A stretch of DNA of 18,216 bases from an uncultured Bacteroidales bacterium (GTDB lineage: Bacteria > Bacteroidota > Bacteroidia > Bacteroidales > F082): assembly GCA_937884015.1 (NCBI GenBank), contig CALGBV010000139.1, positions 1-18,216 of the forward strand, given 5' to 3'. A program made the position numbers and the translations under genes. Shown here in pieces: positions 6,381-14,419 of the stretch; within the stretch, counting starts at the first letter, position 1, and every line of letters begins with the position of its first letter. Below the pieces are notes generated by a model that did not search any database, was not told the origin of the DNA, and was given only the letters and a program-made list of their open reading frames with translations.

Positions 6381-9361
6381 AAAAGAAATGCGTCATCATA
6401 GGTAGCGGTTTGGGCGGACTTTCGTCGGGTGTCATTATGGCGAAAAACGGCTACGATGTCACCATTTTGGAGCAAAGTCAGCAGATTGGCGGTTGCCTGC
6501 AATGTTTCACCCGAAACGGAGCCAAATTCGAGACGGGAATGCACTTTGCCGGCAGTCTCGACGATGGGCAGATTCTTTCAAACTATTTCAATTTCCTTGA
6601 AATTAAGGATAAACTGAATTTCAGTAGGTTAGATAGCGATGCTTACGATATTGTCTCGTTGAATGGCGAGCATTTCCGTTTTGCCAACGGGCGCGAAAAA
6701 TTCGTCAACACAATGGCAGAACGTTTCCCTGACCAAAGGGAAAATCTGGAGCATTATTGCGACTTGGTTGAAAAAATCGCTTCGGCATCGCCTTATCGTT
6801 TTTTAAATGAAACGACATCTCATCTTGTTGATAATGAGTTGCAAATGCGCAGTTTGAACGATGTGATAGAGGCGACCATAACCGACCCGATTTTGCAAAA
6901 AGTGTTGGTCGGAAACCTTTCGCTTTATGCCGCCGAACGCGATAAGACGCCGTTTGCTTCCCATGCTTTTGTCTTCGATTTTTACAATAGTAGCGCGTTC
7001 CGCGTTGTTGGCGGAAGCGACAACATAGCCAAGGCTTTGGTGGAAGTGCTGCAAAGTCATGGCGGACAGATTCTTACGCGCAAAAAAGTGGTAAAAATCA
7101 TAACGGAAGAGAATAAGGCGGTTGGCGTTGAAACGGAAAATAGCGATGTTTTTCCTGCCGATTTGGTTTTTTCCGACATTCATCCTGCTTTGCTGCTCAA
7201 CCTTTTGGATGCCAATATATTCAGTTCGGCTTATCGCAGCAGGATTCAAGCGATGAAAAACACGACTTCTGTGTTTTCGCTGTATCTGCATTTTAAGGAA
7301 AACGCTTTGCCTTACATGAATTCCAATTTCTATGGTTTTCACACCGATTCGCCTTGGGAGATGACCGGCACGCTCGATTCCGACTGGCCAAAGGGCTATC
7401 TTTACATGCATCACTGCATGGAAAAAGATCAGATATTCGCCCAAACCGGCATCATTTTGGCTTATATGTCGGCAGCGGAACTGGCAGCTTGGCACGAGAC
7501 GAAAGTGAATAGACGCGGAGCGGATTACGAGGCGTTTAAGAAACAATGTGCGGAACGCATTTTAGATGTTGTTGAAAAAGATTTTCCTAATTTAAGAGAT
7601 TATATTTCAGTATATTATACGGCGACACCACTCACTTATCGCGACTACACCCTTTCGCCCGATGGTGCCATGTACGGTTTGGCAAAGGATGTCACGGCGG
7701 GCATTGCCGGAAGGGTTTCCTATAAAACGAAAGTGCCGAATCTGCTTTTGGTCGGGCAGAATATCAATTCTCATGGCTTGCTTGGTGTTTTGGTCGGTTC
7801 TATGACGGCTTGCTCAAGCGTTTTGGGCGAGGAAAACATTAGGAATCAGGTTGTTGAGGCAAATCGGAAAAACGTGGTGATTGTTGGCGGCGGTTTGGGT
7901 GGTTTGGTTTCGGGTGCTCTGTTGTCTAAAGAAGGTTTCCGCGTGACGGTTTTGGAAAAAAACGCCATTTACGGCGGCGGCTTGCAGTGTTTCAAACGCA
8001 AAGGCGTGAGTTTTGCTACGGGGATGCACGTTTTCGGCGGTTTCCAACCCGATGGTTCCTTGCGGAAAATCTGCCAGTATTTAGGCATTATGGATAGGAT
8101 TTCACTTCGTTTTATGGACGAAGATGGTTTCGATGTAATCACATATCTTTCTGATAATGAATCATATCGTTTGCCAAAAGGTCGCGAAAATTATGTGAAT
8201 TATCTTGCCTCCCGTTTTCCGAAAGAACGCGACGGCATCAAGGCGTATGTTGACAAATTGTATCAGTTATCGGAGGAAGAAGACCTTTACTATTTGCGCA
8301 AGTCGGAAAAGAATGGCTTCATGCACAGCGAAATGTTTTTCTGGCCGATTGAAAAACTGATAAGTCATTATATATCAGACGAAAAACTGCAATCTTTACT
8401 GTATTATCTGAGTCCGCTTTACGGCGGTGTGCCAGGCGAAACGCCTGCTTATATCAATGCTTTGCTGAGCGTGCTTCACATCAACGGTTCGTGTCAGTTT
8501 AATGACGACAGCCAGCAGATGGCCGATTTGCTGAAAGAAGTGATAGAAACTACAGGCGGGAAAGTCCTGACCAACAAAAAGGTAACGGAAATCGTCGTCG
8601 AAAATCATCAAGTGACTTCGGTAAATACTGAAAATGAAACATTTAAAGGCGACCTTTACATCTCCGATGTGCATCCCGATATATTACTGAAGGTCATCTC
8701 TGAAAAGGCTTTTCCGCCATCGTTTAAAAACCGCTTGAACGAAATTCCGAATACGTATTCCAATTTTTCGGTTTTCATTAAGTTCAAGGAAAACGCTTTC
8801 CCATATTTCAATCATGTGAATTTCTGTCTTGATGATTATGAAAGCACTTGGAATTTAGCTGATTACGATAAAAATTCATGGCCAAAAGGATTGATGTATA
8901 CCACTCCGCCGGTCAGGAATCAAGGTGAATTTGCCCAAACAATGATTATCTGTTGCGTGATGGATTATAATTGCGTGAAAGCGTGGGAAAACACCACACA
9001 TGGCAACCGAGGTGCAGCATACGAGCAATGGAAACAGGAACATTTGGACAAGGTTTTGGACAAAATGGAGTGCATTTATCCGAAATTCTGCGAAAACATA
9101 GAATTTGCCTTTGCCTCATCACCTTTGACTATCCGTGATTTTTACGGCAACAAAAACGGCTCTTTGTTTGGTTTCCGCAAGGATGGCAACAATATGACGC
9201 TTTCGCAATTGTCGCCTTTCACGAAGGTGAAAAATCTTTTTTTGACAGGGCAAAACGTTAATATTCACGGATTTTGCGGTGTTTCTCTGACGGCTATCGA
9301 GACTGTGGAAGCCATTGTGGGACGAAATGCTGTGCTTGAAAAAATCATAGAAAACGTATGA
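6377..9361 (+). CDS. Tandem-fused double CrtI-like FAD-dependent oxidoreductase (phytoene desaturase/carotenoid isomerase family)
   Basis: The 994-residue product contains two complete, homologous oxidoreductase units. Copy 1 (about 1-492) opens with the dinucleotide-binding motif GSGLGGLSSG followed by GGCLQCFTRNGAKFETGMH. Copy 2 (about 497-994) opens with GGGLGGLVSG and GGGLQCFKRKGVSFATGMH. Each also ends with the family's C-terminal FAD motif: LLLVGQNINSHGLLG in copy 1 and LFLTGQNVNIHGFCG in copy 2. No stop codon or start-like gap separates the copies; they join through a short linker (NQVVEANRKN). CrtI/CrtISO relatives desaturate or isomerise long polyenes with FAD. Paralogous pairs of such genes occur in polyene and ladderane-like clusters. 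The ATG at 6377 overlaps the previous stop as ATGA and is preferred over the ATG at 6368. The gene closes transcription unit A. The family is sure; the polyene substrate is inferred. Confidence 0.88.
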   Translation: MKKKCVIIGSGLGGLSSGVIMAKNGYDVTILEQSQQIGGCLQCFTRNGAKFETGMHFAGSLDDGQILSNYFNFLEIKDKLNFSRLDSDAYDIVSLNGEHFRFANGREKFVNTMAERFPDQRENLEHYCDLVEKIASASPYRFLNETTSHLVDNELQMRSLNDVIEATITDPILQKVLVGNLSLYAAERDKTPFASHAFVFDFYNSSAFRVVGGSDNIAKALVEVLQSHGGQILTRKKVVKIITEENKAVGVETENSDVFPADLVFSDIHPALLLNLLDANIFSSAYRSRIQAMKNTTSVFSLYLHFKENALPYMNSNFYGFHTDSPWEMTGTLDSDWPKGYLYMHHCMEKDQIFAQTGIILAYMSAAELAAWHETKVNRRGADYEAFKKQCAERILDVVEKDFPNLRDYISVYYTATPLTYRDYTLSPDGAMYGLAKDVTAGIAGRVSYKTKVPNLLLVGQNINSHGLLGVLVGSMTACSSVLGEENIRNQVVEANRKNVVIVGGGLGGLVSGALLSKEGFRVTVLEKNAIYGGGLQCFKRKGVSFATGMHVFGGFQPDGSLRKICQYLGIMDRISLRFMDEDGFDVITYLSDNESYRLPKGRENYVNYLASRFPKERDGIKAYVDKLYQLSEEEDLYYLRKSEKNGFMHSEMFFWPIEKLISHYISDEKLQSLLYYLSPLYGGVPGETPAYINALLSVLHINGSCQFNDDSQQMADLLKEVIETTGGKVLTNKKVTEIVVENHQVTSVNTENETFKGDLYISDVHPDILLKVISEKAFPPSFKNRLNEIPNTYSNFSVFIKFKENAFPYFNHVNFCLDDYESTWNLADYDKNSWPKGLMYTTPPVRNQGEFAQTMIICCVMDYNCVKAWENTTHGNRGAAYEQWKQEHLDKVLDKMECIYPKFCENIEFAFASSPLTIRDFYGNKNGSLFGFRKDGNNMTLSQLSPFTKVKNLFLTGQNVNIHGFCGVSLTAIETVEAIVGRNAVLEKIIENV

Positions 9362-9387
9362 AACTAAATAAAAGATAGTTATTTTTG
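9357..9387 (+). promoter_or_regulatory. Bacteroidetes-type promoter for unit B (radical SAM to gpsA)
   Basis: A perfect -7 element TATTTTTG (TAnnTTTG) lies at 9380-9387. A weak -33 box TATG (three of four to TTTG) lies at 9357-9360, with a 19-bp spacer. Transcription would start near 9394 and give a leader of about 28 nt before the ATG at 9422. This is the only gap (60 bp) in an otherwise overlapping gene block, which supports a separate start of transcription. No terminator hairpin is visible before it, so read-through from unit A is also likely. Confidence 0.6.
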
Positions 9388-9421
9388 CAAACCTTATCAA
9401 ATTGAATAAATATCATAAAAT

Positions 9422-10726
9422 ATGCAAACGATAAAACTGAAACTCATTTATCCGAAATGGAACAAATTGCCGGGCCAGACCACTTTCAATCTGCCGCCTC
9501 ACGGCCCTGTTGCCTTTGCTGCGACTTTGCCTGAATACGTCGATGTGTCATTCACTGATGAAAATGTGGAAGCCATTGATTTTGAAGAAGAATGCGACCT
9601 TGTCGCCCTTTCCATGATGCTTACGACGCAAGTGAAACGCGGTTGGGAAATAGCCGACGAATATCATAAGCGCGGCAAAAAAGTGATTGCCGGAGGCATT
9701 TCGACTATGCTTCATGCCGAGGAAATGATTCAGCACGTCGACAGTGTGTTTTTGGGCGAATCGGAAGGTCGTTCGGAACAAGTCATGCAGGATTTCCTTC
9801 ACGACGACTTGAAAAAGATATACAATTACATGGGCAATCAACCTGACATTGAACTGGTTGGCCCGTGCCGCCGCGATTTGTACAAGCGCGAACTCTACAA
9901 CCACAAAGGTGTTCAGATGGTCGACCTTTTCCACGCTTCGCGTGGCTGCCGTTTCAGCTGCTATCCTTGCGCCGTTTCCTATTTGGGTGGCCGCAAGTTC
10001 CGTCCACGCCCCATCGACAAGGTGGTGGAAGACATGGCAGGCATCGACAACAACCGCCTTTTCATTGTCGACAATTCGTTGGCCCAGGACAAGCAATGGG
10101 AAAAGGAACTGTTTACCGCCATCGCACCATTGAAGAAAAAATGGATCAGCCACACTATCGAAGATGACCCCGAAATCCTCGACTTGGCGGCAAAAGCCGG
10201 TGCATGGTATGTCTATCAGGCCGTTTACGACACTTCCGATTACATCAAGGAACGTGTGAAACGCTATCATGATTACGGCATCGGCGTGGAAGGAACCATT
10301 TTGTTTGGCCTTGACAATCAGACGGAAGACGACATCAAGCGGCTGATTGACTTCTTGGGCGAAATTGATTTGGATTTAGCCGAATTCACCATTTTTGCAC
10401 CTTTCCCGCACACGAAAGGTCACGACGACTTGATGCGCCAAGGCCGTATTTTCGATTTCGACTGGAACCATTACAATGCCGGTCAGGTCGTTTATCAGCC
10501 TAAAAACATGTCGCCAGAAAAGTTGCAGGATCTTTACGACTATGCTTGGAAGAGTTTCTATGCCAACGAAAGTCAGGAACAGAAGATGTTCCGCCTGTTC
10601 TGCAACGTAGCACTCCGCGAAATGGAAGACGGCACTTTCCGTCCGCGCGACCGCAAGTTGGCCAACAAGTCGTTTGGCCGTGATGTGGACAGAACGAAAC
10701 GCAATGTAAACGTTAGAATTGATTAA
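9422..10726 (+). CDS. B12-binding-type radical SAM protein
   Basis: 434 residues. The N-terminal ~140 residues look like the Rossmann-type cobalamin-binding domain of B12 radical SAM enzymes: LPPHGPVAFAATLPEY, then a TDENVEAIDF segment, AGGISTMLHAEEM and a VFLGESEG loop. No DxHxxG base-off motif is seen. The radical SAM core follows with SRGCRFSCYPC, placing the [4Fe-4S] ligands at Cys176, Cys180 and Cys183. GTILFGLDNQTEDD and the later barrel strands complete the core. These enzymes start chemistry with a 5'-deoxyadenosyl radical and may methylate, cyclise or couple unactivated carbons. In this cluster the likely substrate is the fatty or polyene chain or its aromatic head group (inference). 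It is the first gene of unit B and is followed four bases later by a small unknown protein. Confidence 0.87.
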   Translation: MQTIKLKLIYPKWNKLPGQTTFNLPPHGPVAFAATLPEYVDVSFTDENVEAIDFEEECDLVALSMMLTTQVKRGWEIADEYHKRGKKVIAGGISTMLHAEEMIQHVDSVFLGESEGRSEQVMQDFLHDDLKKIYNYMGNQPDIELVGPCRRDLYKRELYNHKGVQMVDLFHASRGCRFSCYPCAVSYLGGRKFRPRPIDKVVEDMAGIDNNRLFIVDNSLAQDKQWEKELFTAIAPLKKKWISHTIEDDPEILDLAAKAGAWYVYQAVYDTSDYIKERVKRYHDYGIGVEGTILFGLDNQTEDDIKRLIDFLGEIDLDLAEFTIFAPFPHTKGHDDLMRQGRIFDFDWNHYNAGQVVYQPKNMSPEKLQDLYDYAWKSFYANESQEQKMFRLFCNVALREMEDGTFRPRDRKLANKSFGRDVDRTKRNVNVRID

Positions 10727-10730
10727 AACC

Positions 10731-11090
10731 ATGAAAGTATCACCAGAATATTACGACGAGATCTTTTCATTCAAAGGCGAATGGGACATGCCCTCGACCT
10801 GCGGCCTGAAAATCCGCGAAGTGGAAGGAAAGAAATACGTGATTGTCACCGAGTTGTATCAGGATAATCCAGGCTCATCGGTGACCTACGCAGGGAAATA
10901 CTTGGCCGAACAGATTTGTGCTGCCAAAGGTTTCAGTATGGACGAAATCGTCTATTTGGAATGTAATCCCGACACCAATTCAAAGCTTTCCTTCTATGAC
11001 GAGGAGTATTTCCAAGTCGATTTCGATGCTGACATGCAGCACAAATACCGTCAGTTAAGCAAGGAAGAAGTGATGCGCATCTTGGGTTGA
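10731..11090 (+). CDS. Uncharacterised small cytoplasmic protein
   Basis: This 119-residue protein is not one I recognise. It has no signal peptide or membrane helix and looks like a compact, acidic alpha/beta fold. Strands are suggested around GLKIREVEGKKYVIVTEL and DEIVYLECNP, and a helix around YAGKYLAEQICAAKGF. It has only three Cys, in separate contexts, so it is not an obvious metal-cluster protein. The ATG at 10731 is preferred to the TTG at 10719 inside the previous stop region. It starts four bases after the radical SAM stop and ends one base before the hydrolase start, so it is surely co-transcribed and possibly dedicated to the radical SAM enzyme as a partner or adaptor (inference from position only). 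Confidence 0.7.
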   Translation: MKVSPEYYDEIFSFKGEWDMPSTCGLKIREVEGKKYVIVTELYQDNPGSSVTYAGKYLAEQICAAKGFSMDEIVYLECNPDTNSKLSFYDEEYFQVDFDADMQHKYRQLSKEEVMRILG

Positions 11091-11091
11091 C

Positions 11092-11994
11092 ATGACGAAG
11101 CGGTTGCTGATATTTCTTTTGTTTTTCTTTTTGTCCCTGCCGCATTTGCCGGCTCAGGAAGCGGTTCACCTTTGGGAAGGTACTGATGCTGCGAGAAAAG
11201 GCAAAAATGTAGTCCTGACGCCTTATCTTGCCGAAAACAATCCTGATGGCACGGCCATCATTGTTTGCCCTGGTGGAAGTTATTATTGGCTTGACGTAAA
11301 AGGCGAAGGTATTGAAGTGGCAAAATTTCTTCAGGCTAATGGCATTTCGGCTTTTGTCTTGCAGTATCGGACGGCTGGTTTTGGTGCCTTTTTCTGCCAC
11401 TACCGGATTTATTGCCGAGGCCGACAGTATCCCGACATGATTACTGATGCACAGCGTGCCTTGCAATGGGTGAGAGAACATTCTGCTGATTATCAGATTG
11501 ATGCTAATAAAGTCGGTATGATGGGTTTTTCGGCAGGAGGTCATTTGGTGATGTCGGCAGCTTGTTTTAGCGGAACGAATTATTTGAAAAAAAACGGCAT
11601 AGAGACGGAGGTAAACCTGCGTCCGGATTTCGTGGCGCCGATTTATCCTGTCGTCACCATGACGGCTTCGTGCGTTCACAAACGTTCAAGGACGGGCTTG
11701 CTGGGCGAATGGCGGCAGAACAGTAAACGTTATTGCGAATTGCTTTCGCTGGAAAAACAGATTCCAGCAGATTGCCCCCCCGTGTTTCTCGTGAATTGCG
11801 TTGACGACCCGGTGGTCGATTATCACAATTCCGAATTATTAGATGCGGCATTGACTGAAGCAGACATTCCCCATCGATATATACAGTATCAGACTGGCGG
11901 ACATGGATTTGGCGTCAGCGAAATTTATGGAACGGAGGAATGCCGTGTATGGAAATATGAGTTTTTGAAATGGTTGGAAACAATAAAACAATGA
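11092..11994 (+). CDS. Exported alpha/beta-hydrolase (acetyl-esterase/BD-FAE-like)
   Basis: A 300-residue protein with a strong N-terminal signal peptide (hydrophobic core about residues 5-19, PAQ at the cleavage region), so it acts in the periplasm or at the outer membrane. The alpha/beta-hydrolase motifs are clear: oxyanion-loop CPGGSYYWL, nucleophile elbow GFSAGGH with Ser147, likely acid Asp239 in CVDDPVV, and His271 in GGHGFG. It resembles carbohydrate or short-chain acetyl esterases more than lipases. In the cluster it might trim or edit an ester of the exported lipid, or be a deacetylase for a sugar decoration (inference). It starts one base after the preceding stop and overlaps the next gene as ATGA. 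A run of seven C occurs inside the gene at 11775-11781, but the frame is intact. Confidence 0.85.
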   Translation: MTKRLLIFLLFFFLSLPHLPAQEAVHLWEGTDAARKGKNVVLTPYLAENNPDGTAIIVCPGGSYYWLDVKGEGIEVAKFLQANGISAFVLQYRTAGFGAFFCHYRIYCRGRQYPDMITDAQRALQWVREHSADYQIDANKVGMMGFSAGGHLVMSAACFSGTNYLKKNGIETEVNLRPDFVAPIYPVVTMTASCVHKRSRTGLLGEWRQNSKRYCELLSLEKQIPADCPPVFLVNCVDDPVVDYHNSELLDAALTEADIPHRYIQYQTGGHGFGVSEIYGTEECRVWKYEFLKWLETIKQ

Positions 11995-13289
11995 ATATCA
12001 TGGATATAGAATTTCAATCGGCAGAAGAAATCAAAGTCTATCAGGAAAACCTTTTGCATGAACAACTGACATACTTGAAGAACAATTCGCCGTATTACCA
12101 GCGGATGTTCAAGAGCTACGACATCGACATTGACAAGATTCAACATATTGAGGATTTGGTGAAAATTCCGTTCACCGAAAAGAAAGACTTGCAGCTTTTC
12201 AACGACGAATTTCTTTGCTGCCCGAAGGATAAAATCATCGATTATATCACGACTTCGGGAACCTTGGGTGATCCTGTCACCTTCGGCTGTACCGAAAAGG
12301 ACTTGCAGCGTTTGGCCTACAACGAGAAGAAATCGTTTGAATGTGCGGGACTTAAACCCGGCAACGTGGTTCAGCTGATGACTACTTTGGACAAGCGTTT
12401 CATGGCGGGTTTGGCCTATTTTTTGGGCCTTCGCGAAATGGGCGCAGGCGTGATTCGTGTCGGCAACGGCATTCCTGAATTGCAGTGGGACACCATCAGG
12501 CGCATCAAACCCGACACCATCATGTGCGTGCCGTCGTTTATCCTGAAACTGATCCAATATGCTGAAGAACACAACATTGACTATAAAAACAGCAGCATCA
12601 AGCGCATTATCGGCATTGGCGAAGGCTTGCGTGACCAGAATTTCAATCTGAACCTGCTGGGACAGAAAATCAAGGAAAAATGGGACGTGCAGCTGTTTGC
12701 CACTTATTCTTCCACCGAAATGGGCGCCACTTTCTCGGAATGTGAATATGGCATGGGCGGTCACGTTCATCCGGAACTGATTATCGTTGAGATAATTGGC
12801 GAAGACGACATGCCCGTTCCCGATGGCGAAGCTGGTGAAATCGTTGTCACGACTTTGGGTGTTGAGGCCATGCCTTTGCTGCGTTTCCGCACGGGCGACA
12901 TTGCCACGAAAATCGTTGAGAAATGCAAATGTGGCCGCAATTCGTATCGCCTGACGCCGCTTATCGGCCGCAAGAACAATATGATTAAACTGAAGGGAAC
13001 AACACTTTATCCGCCTGCGATAAACGATGTGCTCGACAATACGGATTACATTGAGAATTATGTGATTGAGGTTCACGACAGCGAAGCCGGAACCGACGAC
13101 GTGATTGTGAAAATCGGCTTGAAACACACGGTCGATTTCGATGTGGTGAAGGAACTGAAAGACAGTTTCCGCTCGCGCATACGTGTGGCGCCGAAAATCG
13201 AAATCCTTCCCGTTGAGGAAATCCAGAAAATCAATTTCCCGGCCAAAAGCCGCAAACCGATTAAATTCATCGACTTGAGAAAAAAATGA
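11991..13289 (+). CDS. PaaK-like adenylate-forming acyl/aryl ligase
   Basis: About 432 residues of the phenylacetate-CoA ligase branch of the ANL superfamily. Visible motifs are the P-loop YITTSGTLGDP, the YSSTEMG core motif, LRFRTGD with the conserved Asp, CKCGR (a short Cys pair near the domain hinge) and a C-terminal region ending NFPAKSRKPIKFID that carries the candidate catalytic lysine. Family members activate carboxylic acids, often aryl acids, as AMP esters and then thioesters on CoA or a carrier protein. In this cluster it could load an aryl starter or re-activate a free polyene acid for transfer; no ammonia lyase is in the window to show the starter. The ATG at 11991 gives an ATGA overlap with the hydrolase stop; an in-frame ATG at 12000 is the alternative. 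The downstream junction is also ATGA. Confidence 0.86.
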   Translation: MNIMDIEFQSAEEIKVYQENLLHEQLTYLKNNSPYYQRMFKSYDIDIDKIQHIEDLVKIPFTEKKDLQLFNDEFLCCPKDKIIDYITTSGTLGDPVTFGCTEKDLQRLAYNEKKSFECAGLKPGNVVQLMTTLDKRFMAGLAYFLGLREMGAGVIRVGNGIPELQWDTIRRIKPDTIMCVPSFILKLIQYAEEHNIDYKNSSIKRIIGIGEGLRDQNFNLNLLGQKIKEKWDVQLFATYSSTEMGATFSECEYGMGGHVHPELIIVEIIGEDDMPVPDGEAGEIVVTTLGVEAMPLLRFRTGDIATKIVEKCKCGRNSYRLTPLIGRKNNMIKLKGTTLYPPAINDVLDNTDYIENYVIEVHDSEAGTDDVIVKIGLKHTVDFDVVKELKDSFRSRIRVAPKIEILPVEEIQKINFPAKSRKPIKFIDLRKK

Positions 13290-14419
13290 CCAATTTCGAC
13301 GACATAAGGCCATATTACGACAGCGAGATTCCGGCAGCCATGCAACGCATTGCCGATAGCGAAGTGTTGCCGAATGTGGCGCAATTCGCCTTTCCCGATG
13401 TTGATTTTCAAACGCTTAAAGAGAAAATCCGCAGCATTAGGAATACGAATGAGCTTCAAATCGTTTTGATGAAAGCAGCCATTGAGCAGATTTTGGGCAA
13501 AACGGTCACTGATTTCACTTATTCCGGCATGGAAAACTTGAGGACCGACTGCAGCTATCTGTTCATTTCCAACCATCGTGACATTGTTCTCGATGCCATG
13601 CTGCTGCAATATATCCTTTACACCAACCATCATACGACTTGTCAAATCACTTTCGGTGCCAACCTGATGTGCCATCCTTTTGTCATAGATGTCGGTAAGG
13701 CCAACAAGATGTTCCGCACGGAGCGTGGCGGTGACCGGTTGGAGTTTTACCGCAACTTGATGCACATGTCGGAATATATGCGCCACGTCATCACCGAAGA
13801 GCACGAATCGGTTTGGATCGCCCAACGCAACGGCCGCACCAAAAACGGCATTGATGCCACTGACCCGGCCATTATCAAGATGTTCGGCATGAGCCGCCGC
13901 GACGATGCCATCAAGTCGTTGGCTGAACTGAACATTGTGCCGATTGCAGTTTCTTACGAATGGGAATCGTGCGACAAACTGAAGGCTTTGGAACTGTATG
14001 CTTCGCGCAATGCAAAATACGAGAAAAAGCCTGGCGAAGATTTGAACAGCATTCTGACGGGCATCAAACAACCAAAAGGCAGGGTGCATTTCGGAGTTGG
14101 AAAACCTTTGACGGAAGATATTCTGAATCAGTTGAATACGGGAAATGCCAATGCCTTGTATAAGAATATTGCCCATCATCTCGATGAAAGCATTTTCGCC
14201 AACTATCTTTTGACTCCCAATAATTTCATTGCCCATGATTTGCGTAGCAGAACCAGTCGTTTTTCAGAATATTATACTGAAAGTCAAAAAGATACATTTA
14301 TTCAATATATGAATTGGATGAATGAATGCAAAGACATGGATTTGCAGGTTCTGAAAGATATTTTCTTAGGCATTTACGCCAATCCCGTGGAGCAAAAAGC
14401 AGAGTTTAAATCAAAATGA
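13286..14419 (+). CDS. Glycerolipid-type acyltransferase (GPAT/AGPAT-like, Bacteroidetes family)
   Basis: A 377-residue protein without a signal peptide. The block ISNHRDIVLDAMLL (Asn96-His97 ... Asp103) matches motif I of PlsB/PlsC acyltransferases, but with five residues between His and Asp instead of four (HX5D). The motif III region reads QRNGRTKNG (180-188) in place of FPEGTRS. A long C-terminal helical part follows. It looks like the Bacteroidetes acyltransferase family usually annotated as 1-acyl-sn-glycerol-3-phosphate acyltransferase; its N-terminal FDDIRPYYDSEIP is typical of it. The likely role is transfer of an acyl group from ACP or CoA to glycerol-3-phosphate or a lysolipid. Immediate coupling to gpsA (ATGA overlap), the source of glycerol-3-phosphate, supports that acceptor. 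Acyl specificity is unknown. Confidence 0.8.
   Translation: MTNFDDIRPYYDSEIPAAMQRIADSEVLPNVAQFAFPDVDFQTLKEKIRSIRNTNELQIVLMKAAIEQILGKTVTDFTYSGMENLRTDCSYLFISNHRDIVLDAMLLQYILYTNHHTTCQITFGANLMCHPFVIDVGKANKMFRTERGGDRLEFYRNLMHMSEYMRHVITEEHESVWIAQRNGRTKNGIDATDPAIIKMFGMSRRDDAIKSLAELNIVPIAVSYEWESCDKLKALELYASRNAKYEKKPGEDLNSILTGIKQPKGRVHFGVGKPLTEDILNQLNTGNANALYKNIAHHLDESIFANYLLTPNNFIAHDLRSRTSRFSEYYTESQKDTFIQYMNWMNECKDMDLQVLKDIFLGIYANPVEQKAEFKSK

Noticed and set aside
6803..7546. A 247-codon minus-strand frame inside the double oxidoreductase
   Set aside because: Lies wholly opposite the first CrtI-like unit and has no motif or start context.
6377..9361. Carotenoid biosynthesis locus based on CrtI-like domains
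   Set aside because: No phytoene synthase, prenyl transferase or cyclase gene is present; the neighbours are fatty-acid/polyketide and lipid genes.
11775..11781. Run of seven C in the hydrolase gene as a possible phase-variation tract
   Set aside because: Short, single and in frame; no evidence of slippage, and bordering codons are normal.
11925..13313. A 462-codon open frame on the minus strand opposite the PaaK-like gene
   Set aside because: Its translation has no recognisable motif and is rich in Phe/His/Asn as expected from the complement of the plus-strand codons; the plus strand has a full motif-bearing gene there.
13073..14236. A 387-codon minus-strand frame opposite the acyltransferase
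   Set aside because: Antisense shadow of a confident gene; no family motif.
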